From assembly GCA_032622095.1 (NCBI GenBank), contig CP136068.1, positions 7,295,314-7,359,313 on the forward strand: 64,000 nt of DNA, in the 5' to 3' direction. Positions 48,975-60,400 of the stretch are shown piece after piece. Position 1 is the stretch's first letter; every line of letters begins with the position of its first letter. The position numbers were made by a program, and so were the translations under genes. Source of the DNA: Siphonodentalium dalli. Taxonomy: Eukaryota > Mollusca > Scaphopoda > Gadilida > Siphonodentaliidae. The notes beneath the pieces are model-generated. The model had not been told where the DNA came from. It saw nothing but the letters and a program-made list of their open reading frames with translations, and ran no database searches.

Positions 48975-49566
48975 GTGAGTATGAAACATGCGTTCATATC
49001 TACCAGTTTTCCATATTGTGACCGCCATTTCGGTTGCATTTTGAGCCAATTAGTGATAATTTTGGTTCTATTGACTCGGATGTGGAATATTGATATGTGC
49101 ATCACTTACACCACCCCCAGTTCTGTTCATCTCTTGTTGAAATATGACCAGACTCCCAATGGCGATTTTTAGTATTGGTGACAAAATTTAATAGTCAAAT
49201 TGGTTTCACAAAAAATAGATATTTGCATACTTTTGAGAGGACTTTATCGCTGTAATTCGGATCAAACTGACTTTGTGCCTCGTCTGAAGAACGGCGGCCA
49301 TGTTTGATGCCTTATTGTCTGGTGTCTACGCGGTCACTCGTTTATGTAAAATAAAGTTGAGGGACATAATAAGGAAGAAAATGTGCGGGCTGAGTTCAGT
49401 CGTGCAGGGGTGCACTATATTCTATCAGCTCCAGGACTAAATAGCGAATTTCAGAAGTTTTATGTGAGGGTCAAACTACCCCTTCTTATCTGAGAATGCT
49501 GCAGAAATTCACTTCTCACACTGTTTGAATAACCCACGGATTAAATGTTTACATGACTCGCTTAGG

Positions 49567-51494
49567 GTACGTTCATACGGTGGTAATAATGCGCCGCAAC
49601 TGCAAAACGTCCAGCTGCAAAATTTCCAAAACGGATTAATTTCTGCCAGTTGTCAACAAATCAGCGTTAGTGGTGATCATGTACGTCAGCGGTTTTTTGC
49701 GTGATTGCTGATATCGCTGAGCTGTTGCAATATATTAAGAACACAGTGCGTGTTGGTATTCTTAGGCCAGTCCAAATAATGGCACTTGATATGTTTGAAT
49801 GTGAGATCGCCACAGCCATTTCCATCGATGGGATGATGCTGATATATGAGTACCATAAACGCCACCTAGAGAGATGGTGGGTCCACACTTGGTTCAACCG
49901 ACGGCTTTCTGACTTTCGAGAAATCCCATTGGTACCCGCCCTGTTTTTGGTGCTGTCTAACTGGTATCACAAGCTTTCAAACTGTCGGTGGAAATTCCTA
50001 ACATAACATCCATGATTGGTAATTTACTCAAAACAATTACCACTGGATGCATGTAAAGTCACCCTTTTAATATACTTCCATTATTTAATCTGAATCTTTA
50101 TTGTCAAAGTTTCCAACTATTGGAAATTCCCATCGTAACACCACCTATATGGTTGATAACTCTCAACGGATTGCTACATTTCAGGAAAAAAATTCGGTCT
50201 AAAAACAACAAATATCACACATAATACTGTTTGGTATCTCAAATTATCATGCACCACAAAATTGACACCATTTACTCGTAAATTTTCAACTAATGTTGTG
50301 TCATGCATGAAATGTCCAACTGTTGTACTTTGGGGATCCACCCATGAGGCACGGGCTCAGTATGAGTATTCGTTTTTCAAATGTGTTTAGTTCCATGAGC
50401 TTGAACAATTTATCATTAATTGTATTGCCACGATATTGCCACGTATCGATCGGAATGACACATTGAGAGGTCCCGATTTTCGCCCATGATGTAGGGATTG
50501 GAACCAGTTCCAACATCGTCTAGCACAGACTGAGATGATCGTATCCACTGTATTGATGTACCATATAGCTGTTTTGAAAGTGATGTTGCTTGTGTCATGG
50601 TGTGGTTCTTGGTAGTAGTATACTGGTTTGTCTTTGGCATGCATACAGCATATATATACATGTATACAAATATCCAGTCAATTATTATGTATATATGGAT
50701 ATTAGTAAGTACATTTAATACTGACATAAAGCATATAAAATACAATCTAACTCACATGGACAACGCCGGATATCCCAGTTAGTTAATATATTTGAGCATT
50801 TTCAAGTATTTTCATAAACCTATTTCAATCAAGGCAATACTTTACCACCATTAACGTGTGTCATGTGTGGATCCCGAAAGTACAACAGTTGGGTATTTCA
50901 TGCCTGACACAACATTTGTTGGAAATTTCCGATCAAAATATTTTGAATTTTTGCGCTGATAACTTGATTTACCGATGTTTTGAGACCGAAAGACGTTTTT
51001 TTTCTTCTTCTGAAATATAGCAATCAGGTGAGAATGATCAACTACAGGGGGTGTTACGATGGCAATTTCCAATAGTTGGACAGTTTTGTTATACATATTC
51101 AGATCAAATAATGTATGTTTGTTTCTAGGAGGACTTTTCACGCATGCAGTGGTAATTGTTTTCAGTGAATTGTCAATCATGGATGTTAGGTTAGGAATTT
51201 CCATCGACAGTTTTAAAGCTTGTGGTACCAGTTAAAAACACCAATACAAGGCGGGTGGGTACCAATGGGATTTCTCGAAAGTAGGAAAGTCGTCGGTTTT
51301 TTTCATTGAGATGTGTTCTTAATTTATTGTAAAGAACTCAGCGATATCACCAATCACGCAAAACCCGCTGTCGTGCATTGATCACAACTATAACGCTGAT
51401 TTGTTGACAACTGGGAGAAATTAATCCGTGTTGGCAATTTTACGGCTGGAATTTTTGCAGTTTGCAGAGCAAAAATGCCAGCGTATGAACGTAC
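49567..51494. mobile_element. Long inverted-repeat element, arms of about 650-780 bp
   Basis: Starts gtacgttcatacggtggtaa and ends, inverted, with gtacgttcatacgctggcat. The arms can be followed inward through shared landmarks: cggattaatttct, gttgtcaacaaatcagcgtta, atcccattggtaccc, tttccaactattggaaatt. They end near 50345 and 50855. The arms are diverged, with several indels, so this is an old copy. The 109- and 117-codon ORFs inside show no transposase motif. Confidence 0.75.
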
Positions 51495-51520
51495 ATTTAA
51501 TGGATTCGGAATGAGTAAGG

Positions 51521-51924
51521 GTACGTTCATATAAACTGGCAAGTTTGCACGGTATGGTTTGCAAGCATTTTATCTTAGAAAATGACATGGTGCCATAATA
51601 TGAACGGAAACAAGCACATGCAGTGGATCTGTGCCACAGCTAAGTACGTGTGAAGTAAACTATTTGTAGTTCCGCAAGTAACGATGCTAACGGAATTTGC
51701 TTGTAAATATCATGAACTTATCTCACAAGAATAAATCATACAGGTATTTTTACCAGTAGCACTGTTACTAGTGGAACTAGATAAATGTTACTTATCATGT
51801 CTTATGGTTTGGTAAATATGCATGTTATGTGCACGGTTCCGTTCATATTCTGGCACCATGTGGTTTTCTATGACGATATGCCCGCAAAAACATACCGTAC
51901 AAACTTGCCAGCGTATGAACGTAC
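51521..51924. mobile_element. Small relative of the neighbouring inverted-repeat element
   Basis: Ends gtacgttcatataaactggc and, inverted, gtacgttcatacgctggcaa. The symmetry runs about 40 bases, through aagtttgcacggtatg against aagtttgtacggtatg. It shares the gtacgttcata tip with the 1.9-kb element, whose end is only 26 bases away. Confidence 0.75.
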
Positions 51925-52051
51925 ACTAACGTGTGGATTAATCAGTACAACACAAGTCCCAAGCACTTCATGCAAACTATCGAACGAAAACTGCACGATT
52001 GATATCTGCAATAATGATGGCCATATATATTAACATCCAGTAAATTCGCCT

Positions 52052-52138
52052 TTTATATAAGGATTAACTGTCATACAAGTTATGACCACTTACCTCACGG
52101 TTACATCTCCATAAAAATAGTCCACATGACAGTTAATC
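52052..52138. repeat. Inverted repeat, about 20-bp arms
   Basis: tatataaggattaactgtca is inverted as tgacagttaatccttatatt across a spacer of about 50 bases. Likely a tiny MITE remnant. Confidence 0.65.
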
Positions 52139-52149
52139 CTTATATTTAT

Positions 52150-53880
52150 ATACATTTAGTGAAAAAGCCACTTTTGTAAATGTATTTAAATCGAAAAGTG
52201 TATCGTGACAAAAACAGCCCAAAATACCCAATAGCACCCTTGGCAAAAGTTAATAGGAACAATTTCTCTTCATATTGAAACCAGATGATGTATTAAGTCA
52301 ATCCTGCGCGAGTCCAAATGCGCCCAAAACATTACGCGTTCGTCTTTCCAAACTCAATGACGTATCGATGGTGTTATGAGCTTGGTGTTATGAGGCGTTT
52401 CGCATTCACCGAGAAATAACTGCAACTCGCCACGTGGGCGCCGACCAATCAGAATGCTGGATTTAGTGATGACAACACTTAGTATGTAAATATAGCATTA
52501 TCAAGACACATTTGAACGAGACAGTTACCTAACTTTCCTATCAATAACAACCCGTGTCGTGCATAGCATCCTTCTCTTTCGTACGAGAAATCACACACTC
52601 CCAATAGAATATCGCGCGTGGACTAATGACGCATATTCGGATAAATTGTGTACCCTCTGCAACTCAGAAATAGTCAACGAGTATCATGTCATCCTTAAAT
52701 ATATTTAACTCAAAGACAGACGCGTACAATATCTGAGACCATACTATTACCGGAGACCAAACGCTAACAAACTAGGAGCACTATACAATAGCTGCAACAG
52801 AAATATTACCAAGCATTTCTGAATCTTTATAGAAAGGTCAGCAATATATTCCGGAACTCTTGAGTCTATATTTTCGGACAAACAAGTAAACCCAACACCA
52901 ATATAATTGTTTATGGTTATAGCTGCGCTCTATGGTAGCACCACAATTACTTGGCATACATGTCCAATGGTGCATTGCACAGCCACTTAATTAAACACTG
53001 TACAATTTGAAGTTGAAACTACCTTGCACTCTGTAATATCTTAAATTGATGGTCAGATAAATAAATTGAATTGATCAATCAGGATGGGCCTTGCAAGCAA
53101 TATTTAGCCAAGGTCTCATTGCATATTGAATATGCTTTTGATAATACTCACCAGGGTTGTGGTGCCGTAATCATATTATGTAGTTGTATTGTATATTTAA
53201 TTATTACAAAGTTTTAATTATTTGCAATCAAGAATTCAAGGAGGATCCAAGTATTGTATTTGTAATCAATTATTTTGAAATTAGGAGAGCATTTTCAACT
53301 ACATTTGTATTACTATTGATAAAATCATGCCAACGTTTCCTTTGTTATTTTATTCAGAAATGTGTGATGAAACCTATTTTACTACATAAGTTATCATAAT
53401 TACTGACAGCCACTCATGTGAAAACAATGGATATTAGTAATACATCTTCAAAATAATCATACTGAATAGTTACTACCTTCATGTCTAATAAACCACAATA
53501 GGCAATTTTGCCTACACATAGTCCATACATGTACCCAAATTTAATGTTATTTCTGACACTATTTTTGCTATATACATAATTATGTAGCACACTATGGTAA
53601 CATGAACACACAAGTGCTTCACTAGTTCAATGAAAAGAAATCAGGTGTAATTAACAAGCCTTATTATTTATGTGAAAAGATGACTCATCGATCACACTAT
53701 AATAAATTTTATTTACACATCAGATAAATTACTTTTAGAAGAGTGTTTGATTAGAAGGGAAAAAGAATTTGTATTGTGTTTGTTATCATCAAATTTAATA
53801 CTATTAAAATGTTAATCAAATATTGTGTAAGACATGTAATCGCTCCATCTCTTAAGTCAAGAGTTGATATATTTCATGTT
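52150..53880. other. Intron 9, no gene recognised
   Basis: AT-rich with short ORFs only. I saw no repeat with a second copy in the window. Confidence 0.4.
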
Positions 53881-53884
53881 CCAG

Positions 53885-54011
53885 GGGTTACACGGGGCCT
53901 GCCGGGATCAGCATAGATTCCAAATATGAGAACTGTTCGGGTGGAGCTGCGAGATATATTGACGTCTCTGTGCTGGGCGACGACCATTTGTATCAATATC
54001 CAACAATTAAG
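53885..54011 (+). CDS. HGSNAT: HGSNAT exon 10 (luminal loop, GDDHLYQ motif)
   Basis: Residues 351-392. GYTGPAGI aligns with human [21 protein letters not shown] keeps the human N-glycosylation sequon (YPNCTGGAAGYID). [10 protein letters not shown] matches [10 protein letters not shown]. Acceptor atgttccag and donor gtaagt (54012) are good. Entry phase 2, exit phase 0. Confidence 0.97.
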
Positions 54012-54818
54012 GTAAGTTGTAGACAGTCCCGAACTCCCGGGTATTCAACCAGGCAACAGGCAATTATTCAGACAACAAGCAATTATTCAGGTGAACTGAG
54101 CAAAATCATTTCCCTCAGGCAACAATATTACAAAATTATAATATTATTCATGGGAGCTAGATACAAGCATTTTTGCTAAATGTATATTGCTCTTTCAATT
54201 TGTTATGGCAGCCATTGCACTACATATGACAGGTATTGCACTACATGTATATGAGCTGCATGAGCATGTAATACAACTCTACTATTTGGAACATTATTGG
54301 GGAAGTGTGTATATTTTTTGAGTAAAAATATCAATGGCTTATTTTTCAACTAATAATATATATCCACCAAAATAGACATGTTGTTTATGCAATATGCAAT
54401 TGAGATTATAACATACATGGAATTCATAAGTTTTCTCTGAAATGTTTCAGAGAAATACGTTTGGTGAAATTTGGTAGCAAGTTTTGCCTGGACTTGAGCA
54501 AAAGGTTAAACTTAATTACCTCATAACCAGTATAATATAACCTGGCCATATATTTGTGGTCTGAAACAACACAAGCTTCTTTGATAACTGTATTGTGGGA
54601 GAGTGGCAATAACTAAGTGTTGCGGTCCCTTTGTGATATATTCTGTATTCAATTTACAATATGTTGAACTGGAATGACTATTCATTATCGAATAATTGGA
54701 AAATCGGGGCCTTAAACGAGGATGCCCAAATCAATGAATGTTTTGTAAAACATTAGGCATTTGCTGAGTATGAGTCAAAACGCAGAGCGATATATAGTAT
54801 TGGTTAATTTCGTTTCAG
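54012..54818. other. Intron 10, no further feature recognised
   Basis: Short direct repeat caattattcagacaacaagc / caattattcag near 54060-54090. Otherwise plain AT-rich intron. Confidence 0.5.
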
Positions 54819-54905
54819 CAAATCTACAAAACCAAAGTTCCTTTTGACCCAGAAGGAATACTTGGCACTCTGTCAACCATCTTCCTGTGTTTCCTTGGCG
54901 TACAG
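54819..54905 (+). CDS. HGSNAT: HGSNAT exon 11 (DPEGILGT, membrane segment 7)
   Basis: Residues 393-421, phase 0 at both ends. [20 protein letters not shown] aligns with human [20 protein letters not shown], and FLCFLGVQ with FLGVQ. Acceptor cgtttcag and donor gtgagt (54906). The last bases of the exon and the donor occur a second time 72 bases further on. In-frame read-through meets TAG after eight codons. Confidence 0.97.
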
Positions 54906-55031
54906 GTGAGTAATGTCACTATACTTGTATAGTGGGATACCCACGTCATATCTTCTAGCTTTTTCCTGTGCGTACAGGTGAGAAGTGTCACTATACCTTT
55001 ATATTGAGATAGCCAATCATATATTATAGTT
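54906..55031. repeat. 72-bp tandem duplication of the exon 11 end and donor
   Basis: The sequence ttcctgtg(tttccttg)gcgtacag|gtgag, written without the exon-only bases, recurs as ttttcctgtgcgtacag|gtgag (54961-54982). The second donor lies 72 bases after the first. Downstream similarity (gtcactata, ata(g)tg.gata, catat) continues to about 55031. Confidence 0.8.
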
Positions 55032-56380
55032 GTTGAATGTGAACCATTAAAGTGATCACATAGAAATGGAGAACAATCTTGATCAAAGTAGTTATTTTTA
55101 CAAAAAATATATTAAATTGACAACACACACCGACATTCGTATATAATAATTAAATACAGTGTCTCTGGATGGTGAATTGTTTTCGTTAGTATCGCTGATA
55201 CTTGCGTCCTGAATATCGAGTAAATATTTACAATTAAATGTAGTTCAGACGATGGTTACTATGGAGAGGTATGGTCGATTTATTTGAGATTTTCGGCGAT
55301 GTTAGTAGAATGCTACCTTCATCCAGTTGGCATAGCGCGGATTAATAATAACATAAATTTCGCACACCCGAACAAGTGCATTGTATTTATTTTAACTGTA
55401 CTTTTTAGGAACGTGATCAGTGTATGATTAATCTGTTTTAATCTTTAAAGGCCAACTTAATTGTCCAACCCCCAGATTACTTTATATAAAATATATGCCA
55501 TATTATATACCATTTGAAAGAGGAAGCTCCAAAACATTGTATTATCAACTTATCCGGTGTATTCAACTGTAGACATGTTGTTTTTGTTGAGTTGCCAACG
55601 CGTTTTGTCATCAAGATTGAAGTAAAAATCAGTATTATTTTGAATGCAGGGGGAATAACTCTATATATTAAAGATAGAGTTCTTCCCCTTTCATTGAAAA
55701 AGTTTGAATTATGTTGCATTCAGAGGGGGGAAGTCTTCAGCAGTTTTATATTTCTCTGTGGGCATCTTCTGAGACAAAGATGTTTCAAATAGTGATGAAT
55801 TATAGTATTTTAATCATATTTTATGGCATAGATTGTTATTAAAACCGTATATCAAGTCACTATAAACAAAATAATCGGAAACTCGGAAATTAAGTGGGCC
55901 TTTAAGAAACGTGTCGATCGTGACCAGATAACGTTCAAAACACAATATGGCAAATAGAACAGCAACCGAATATACACATAGATACTGACATTATAGAGCA
56001 TATATGCATGAACATTTGCAGGCATCAGCTATGTCTTTGCGATAATGTAGTGTCGTGTTTCATGACCAAGACAAGCTGCGCAAGATGGGTAATAATGTCA
56101 TCACCGACATAGACTGATTATCCGACTTGGATATCGAGTGTGGTGGGGGGGCTGGGGACAATACATCAATCGCGGTCGATAAGTACTAAGCAATACGGAC
56201 AAAGTCTTTTACTTCCCATTCATGTATCCAGTTTATTCATGTATCCGGTTTAGCTATGATGGATCCACGCCATGTTCTACACATATTCAGTAACCTTGAT
56301 AATCTGATCGTATGATTGATAACCCATCTTAAATGTAATCAATCTGATTCGATTGTCCCCATATCATCAGATTCCAACAA
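55032..56380. other. Intron 11 first part, no gene recognised
   Basis: A weak inverted relation between 55496-55640 and 55660-55760 is visible (gggggaataactctata against tatagagttcttcccc, and similar). No coding evidence for the 80-92 codon ORFs across it. Confidence 0.4.
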
Positions 56381-56389
56381 CAACATTTT

Positions 56390-56750
56390 TTTGAAATGCC
56401 ACATCAGTTATCAGGGTCGACAAATTACCCACAAATAATACTAACCACAGTCAGCTATAGTATAAAATTGCCCAAAACGTGTTATTTATCAACATTTTGT
56501 TCAACGAAATTTGGCCGGATTGTCAAATATTTACAGCCAAAGCCACTTGCTTTTAGACTTGTCATCTTCATCCGCAATCTGGTCTGAGAACTTCGGCTTG
56601 ACGAATATTTGCCAGGCCGCCAAAAATTACATATATCGGGAAATAACAAATTTCAAAAATGGATATCTGACCCTATGAGCTTTGATGGGTGGGTTCCTCG
56701 ATTCGAATCAGATATGTTCTACCCCCGAATCCAAATAAGTGGTAATGTTG
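56390..56750. repeat. Second copy of the 8.5-kb dispersed repeat
   Basis: atttggccggattgtcaaat, 'tatttgccaggccgccaaaa' and 'ggttcctcgattcgaatca' follow as at 8470-8690. The upstream part (aaatgccacatcagttatca...aacgtgttattta) is shared with the third copy at 63190-63520. Confidence 0.7.
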
Positions 56751-57081
56751 GAGCGTTAATTCGGATTATGCATCTTTAACATTTACCACAAGCATGTCTG
56801 GCAATACATTTGGAATATTGCATACATATTGCAAAGTATAAATATAATACACACATTGATTCGACAGCTGTGGAGAATACAGAAAGATTAACGCATTATG
56901 GTGTTTTATCTGTGTTTTCTTTTACTACATATACTAGGGATTGACATGAACTTTTGGATGACATTGGAACAATTCAGTATTAATACTACAGTTTTTTTCC
57001 CAGTCCTTAATCCATCACAAAAATGGATATAATCACTATCCTGAATATGATTGTATCTGCCCCAACGATGTATTGGGCACC

Positions 57082-57351
57082 GTTCTTCTATTTATTACCT
57101 ACTTTGTGATATCAATAATTAATTTTGTGATATCACAAAATGAATACATACTATCACAAAATGGAATATACAATATCATTACATATTTTATAATATCACA
57201 AGCTGATTTTAAGATATCACTAATTCTAATTTGTGATATCATAAAATCATGTTTTTATATCACAAAATCATTTTGTGATATCACTTATTCGGATTTGTGA
57301 TATTACAAAATGAATTATTGATATCACAAAATAGATAATAAATAGAAGAAC
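57082..57351. mobile_element. Palindromic MITE rich in TTTTGTGATATCACAAAA
   Basis: gttcttctatttatta (57082-57097) is inverted at 57336-57351. The interior is about ten copies of the self-complementary tgtgatatcaca core or its halves. Outer bases (gggcacc / ggggagct) are similar, so the true ends may lie a few bases further out. It lies about 250 bases upstream of exon 12. Confidence 0.75.
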
Positions 57352-57604
57352 AGCTCCCCATAACAATGTGCTTATATAAATTATATTATTTCATATTTAC
57401 CTCATTTTACCATTTTAATTTAGGCTTTTATATTTTTACATAAATGGATATTGTTTGTATTTACTATCAAAATAATAGCTCTCAGCTAGTGCTTATTCAT
57501 TATTATTTTAACAATCGACTTTAAATACAAAAAAAATATTTTGTATGACTTAGTCTTAGTGTTATAATATCACTCGAGTACACCATCTTTTTGATTATTT
57601 GCAG

Positions 57605-57679
57605 GCGGGGAGGATCATTATGACTTTTGACAGTCACATGAGCAGATGCATCCGTTGGCTGGTGTGGGCGGCTATCACA
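57605..57679 (+). CDS. HGSNAT: HGSNAT exon 12 (membrane segment 8, start)
   Basis: A 75-base exon for residues 422-446, phase 0 at both ends. AGRIIMTFDSHMSRCIRWLV aligns with human [20 protein letters not shown]. Acceptor gattatttgcag and donor gtatgt (57680). The hydrophobic end continues into exon 13. Skipping this exon would keep the frame. Confidence 0.93.
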
Positions 57680-58295
57680 GTATGTTAGTTAGAGGGATCC
57701 AATGCCTTCGCAGTTAATGTCTACATTTGAAAAAGTCATAAACGTTTTTAGCAAAACTATCATAAAAATTACATATAAAAATAGATGAACTTTGTTCTTA
57801 TTTTCATTATCAATAAATCAGCAGAATATGTAAAATTACTGCTTTAGCTAGTATACTACCAATCAGAGTTCATTTAGTCCAATCAAATACCAAAGTCCAA
57901 TTAAAATATGATGGTAAACATTGGAAAATGTCAAAGCTTTGAAAAACGTTCTGCAAAACATAATTTGATCAAAATATTTGATTTACCTGCCTGAACAGCG
58001 ATGTGTGTTGACAAATCACTGAACATGTCATGTTTACATAACAATGGTTTCAACATGCGAATTAGAGAATCAACAGATATAATTATATTGATGTGTTACC
58101 ATGTTTTCTTGTTGATGATATATTTACTGTCCTTTTATAACTTCTTACATATACACTTTAATGTGTATCCAAAAGTTTTTAATTTAAATTTGCAATCAGA
58201 GGTTAAGGACTTAGTGTCCACGTGACACAATGTGGTCTACTGTACCACTGGTAGTACCTCTATTTCCCCCACAAATATCAAATAATGCTCGACAT
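57680..58295. other. Intron 12 first part, nothing recognised
   Basis: AT-rich, with one 74-codon ORF (58001-58225) lacking any domain. Confidence 0.45.
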
Positions 58296-58302
58296 TATAT
58301 TA

Positions 58303-58612
58303 ATCTATCTATATAAAACAAGTATGATATGTCTGTATGTCTGTCTCTTTCCAAGTTTTATCACATAAGCTAGGACCGATTTCAACCAAATTTCGCGTGG
58401 TGATTCCGAATACCCCAGCGGATGTTATAACGGCGTTAGTTTTTTCTCAAATTTTGACTAAAAACAGTTAATATAATTTAAAACAATTTGTTTTTATTTG
58501 TGTTAATTTGAGCAAGGAGTTCAATCTAAAAATTAACTGAATTATTATGCAATTTTCTTTTAAATCAAAATGTTTAAATGATAAAAGTGTGCGCGAAGCG
58601 CACAAAGGGGCC
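58303..58612. mobile_element. Possible Helitron-like non-autonomous element
   Basis: Starts tctatctatataaaacaagt and contains 'ctaggaccgatttcaaccaa'. Near its end is a hairpin, gtgcgc-gaa-gcgcac, about 6 bases before gcctac. A TC start and a short 3' hairpin are Helitron traits, but the canonical CTRR end is not present and I found no second copy here. Confidence 0.35.
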
Positions 58613-58831
58613 TACTTTTTCCTCCGAGTCTGTAAATGTATAGAAAATTCACCAAAGTGACATGTTTTCGACTGTATGTTGAAACTGAAACTCCAAAAGA
58701 TAGAGTTTGTCCTGCTGTAATTAATTTCACATGAATTCACTGTTATATTACTATAGCATGCTGCATGAATGTTGTTTTTACTTTACAACTCATTTGGAAT
58801 CATGTTGCAAATGTTTACACTCTATTTACAG

Positions 58832-58902
58832 GGTGTCATAGCGGCCATTCTCTGCCAAGGTAGTGCCAACGAAGGCTGGGTACCGCTCAACAAAAATATA
58901 TG
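58832..58902 (+). CDS. HGSNAT: HGSNAT exon 13 (NEGWVPLNKNIW)
   Basis: Residues 447-469. GVIAAILCQGSANEGWVPLN aligns with human [20 protein letters not shown], followed by KNIW against KNLW. Acceptor tatttacag (58823-58831) and donor gtaagt (58903). The exon enters in phase 0 and leaves in phase 2. A TTAA-flanked piggyBac-like MITE lies about 170 bases downstream. Confidence 0.96.
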
Positions 58903-59075
58903 GTAAGTTTCCAAACAGAGAGGGCATAGAGGTACGTTCATGTATATGTTAGGTGCGATATTTTGTTATCGGATATAACATATTATGTGTTCGTATATTG
59001 AGATAGTCCCCCTCCCACTTTTGCGGGATACAGGCCATTTTCTGGCGGTACATGGCATTCATTCCCCTCTGTTAA

Positions 59076-59377
59076 CCCTTTACCCAACAGAATGGCCCTG
59101 TGCCAATGCATTATCTTATATATGCGAGTCGACCATAGGTCGCCTCGCATATACAAGAGAATGCATTGGCTTTAAAACATTTTTTTAGGCCAATGCATTC
59201 TCTCGCATATATAAGAGAATGCATTGGCACAGGGCGTAACTGTAACCATCACAATGTAGTCAATGAGCCGGTTCCAATGATATCCATATTTGTATGGTTT
59301 TATTGAGACAGACCCAAGATAATTTAGGCTGTTGCAGCTTTATTTGGCCGGTTTTGGCCGGTTTGTTGGGTAAAGGG
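59076..59377. mobile_element. piggyBac-like MITE, TTAA flanks, inverted relative to the others
   Basis: CCCTTTACCCAACA and its inverse at the ends, TTAA at 59072-59075 and 59378-59381. The interior carries the same hairpins and the same 'gaaccggttccaatgatatc'-type segment as the 12182 and 61895 copies, but in reverse order. Confidence 0.85.
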
Positions 59378-59381
59378 TTAA

Positions 59382-59700
59382 CTGGTACTTGGGAATCATA
59401 TGCCCATATTAACCGGTATTCAGGATTCAAGATGACTGGTACGCAGCTTTTAGAGCATCAACTTTGTTCAGATTATTTCTTATCCAAAATGACAAATTTG
59501 TATGTAATTCAGCCTCGTTCATATTGATGTCTTGAATTTATGGACAGAACTTCAGCAAATGTGTGAAAAATACCATATTAGTGTGAAATAACCATAACTT
59601 GTAAGCTATATTTTCTTACCATGTACACAAGATTCACCCTCTCGGTTAAATGGTATCCAGGATTCACGAGGGTTAGGGGTGATACCCTCTTTTAAATGAT
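59382..59700. repeat. Degenerate minus-strand relatives of the 10.2/11.6-kb 31-bp repeat
   Basis: ttaactggtacttgggaatc, ttaaccggtattcaggattc, gtatccaggattcac and similar are inverted forms of gaatcctgagtaccagttaa. At 11.6 kb and here alike, the repeats abut hairpin MITEs of the same family. Confidence 0.55.
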
Positions 59701-60075
59701 GGGTGTGTGGTTCTCTGATCAGATATAACATATGTTGTGTGTATACTTACATGTAAAGAATCGTCTTTTGTTCCCGAAATGGTGTGCATGGTGGTCACAT
59801 AAATAAAGGGCGAAGAGACCTGTAACATTCAATCCGACCATCCTACCCGACTTTCGTCCGGAAACGATTCAACTAATACTAACATATATGCTTTATTCTC
59901 TGATCATGTGTACATAAATTGATATTGAGACATATAAATGGAGATAGTATACAATAGATAAATAGAGTAGAACGTAGAATATACATGTATGTACATAATA
60001 TGCATAGACTCTCCGGTTGACATGTAGTCTGATCATTCTGACTAGGTATAACTACTTATAGTGACTTTTGCAGAA
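59701..60075. other. Intron 13, nothing recognised
   Basis: AT-rich without visible repeats or ORFs of note. Confidence 0.5.
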
Positions 60076-60400
60076 AAAATTCGTGTTCATATCAGCAACA
60101 TTATCATTTTCTACCACTACAATGCTCGTCGATTACCACAACCGCTACTACCACTCTCATCTTCTCAATCACCATCGTCGTCAACATAATCACGCTAATC
60201 ATCATCATCATCGTTACCACCGTCATACTGTATGTGCTCACCATCATCATCACACCACCACCATCGTCATCATCTTCATCATCATCATCTTCATCATCAT
60301 CATAATCATCATCGCTATCATCATCGTCAACATCATCAGTGAACACATTTATCCAACATTATCGCTACCGCCAACACTACCATCATCACCATTTATAACA
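60076..60400. repeat. (CAT)n-rich simple sequence
   Basis: Runs of atcatcatc and accaccacc. The His-rich + strand ORF and the Asp-rich minus-strand ORF are simple-sequence artefacts. A smaller run lies at 61205-61265. Confidence 0.9.
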
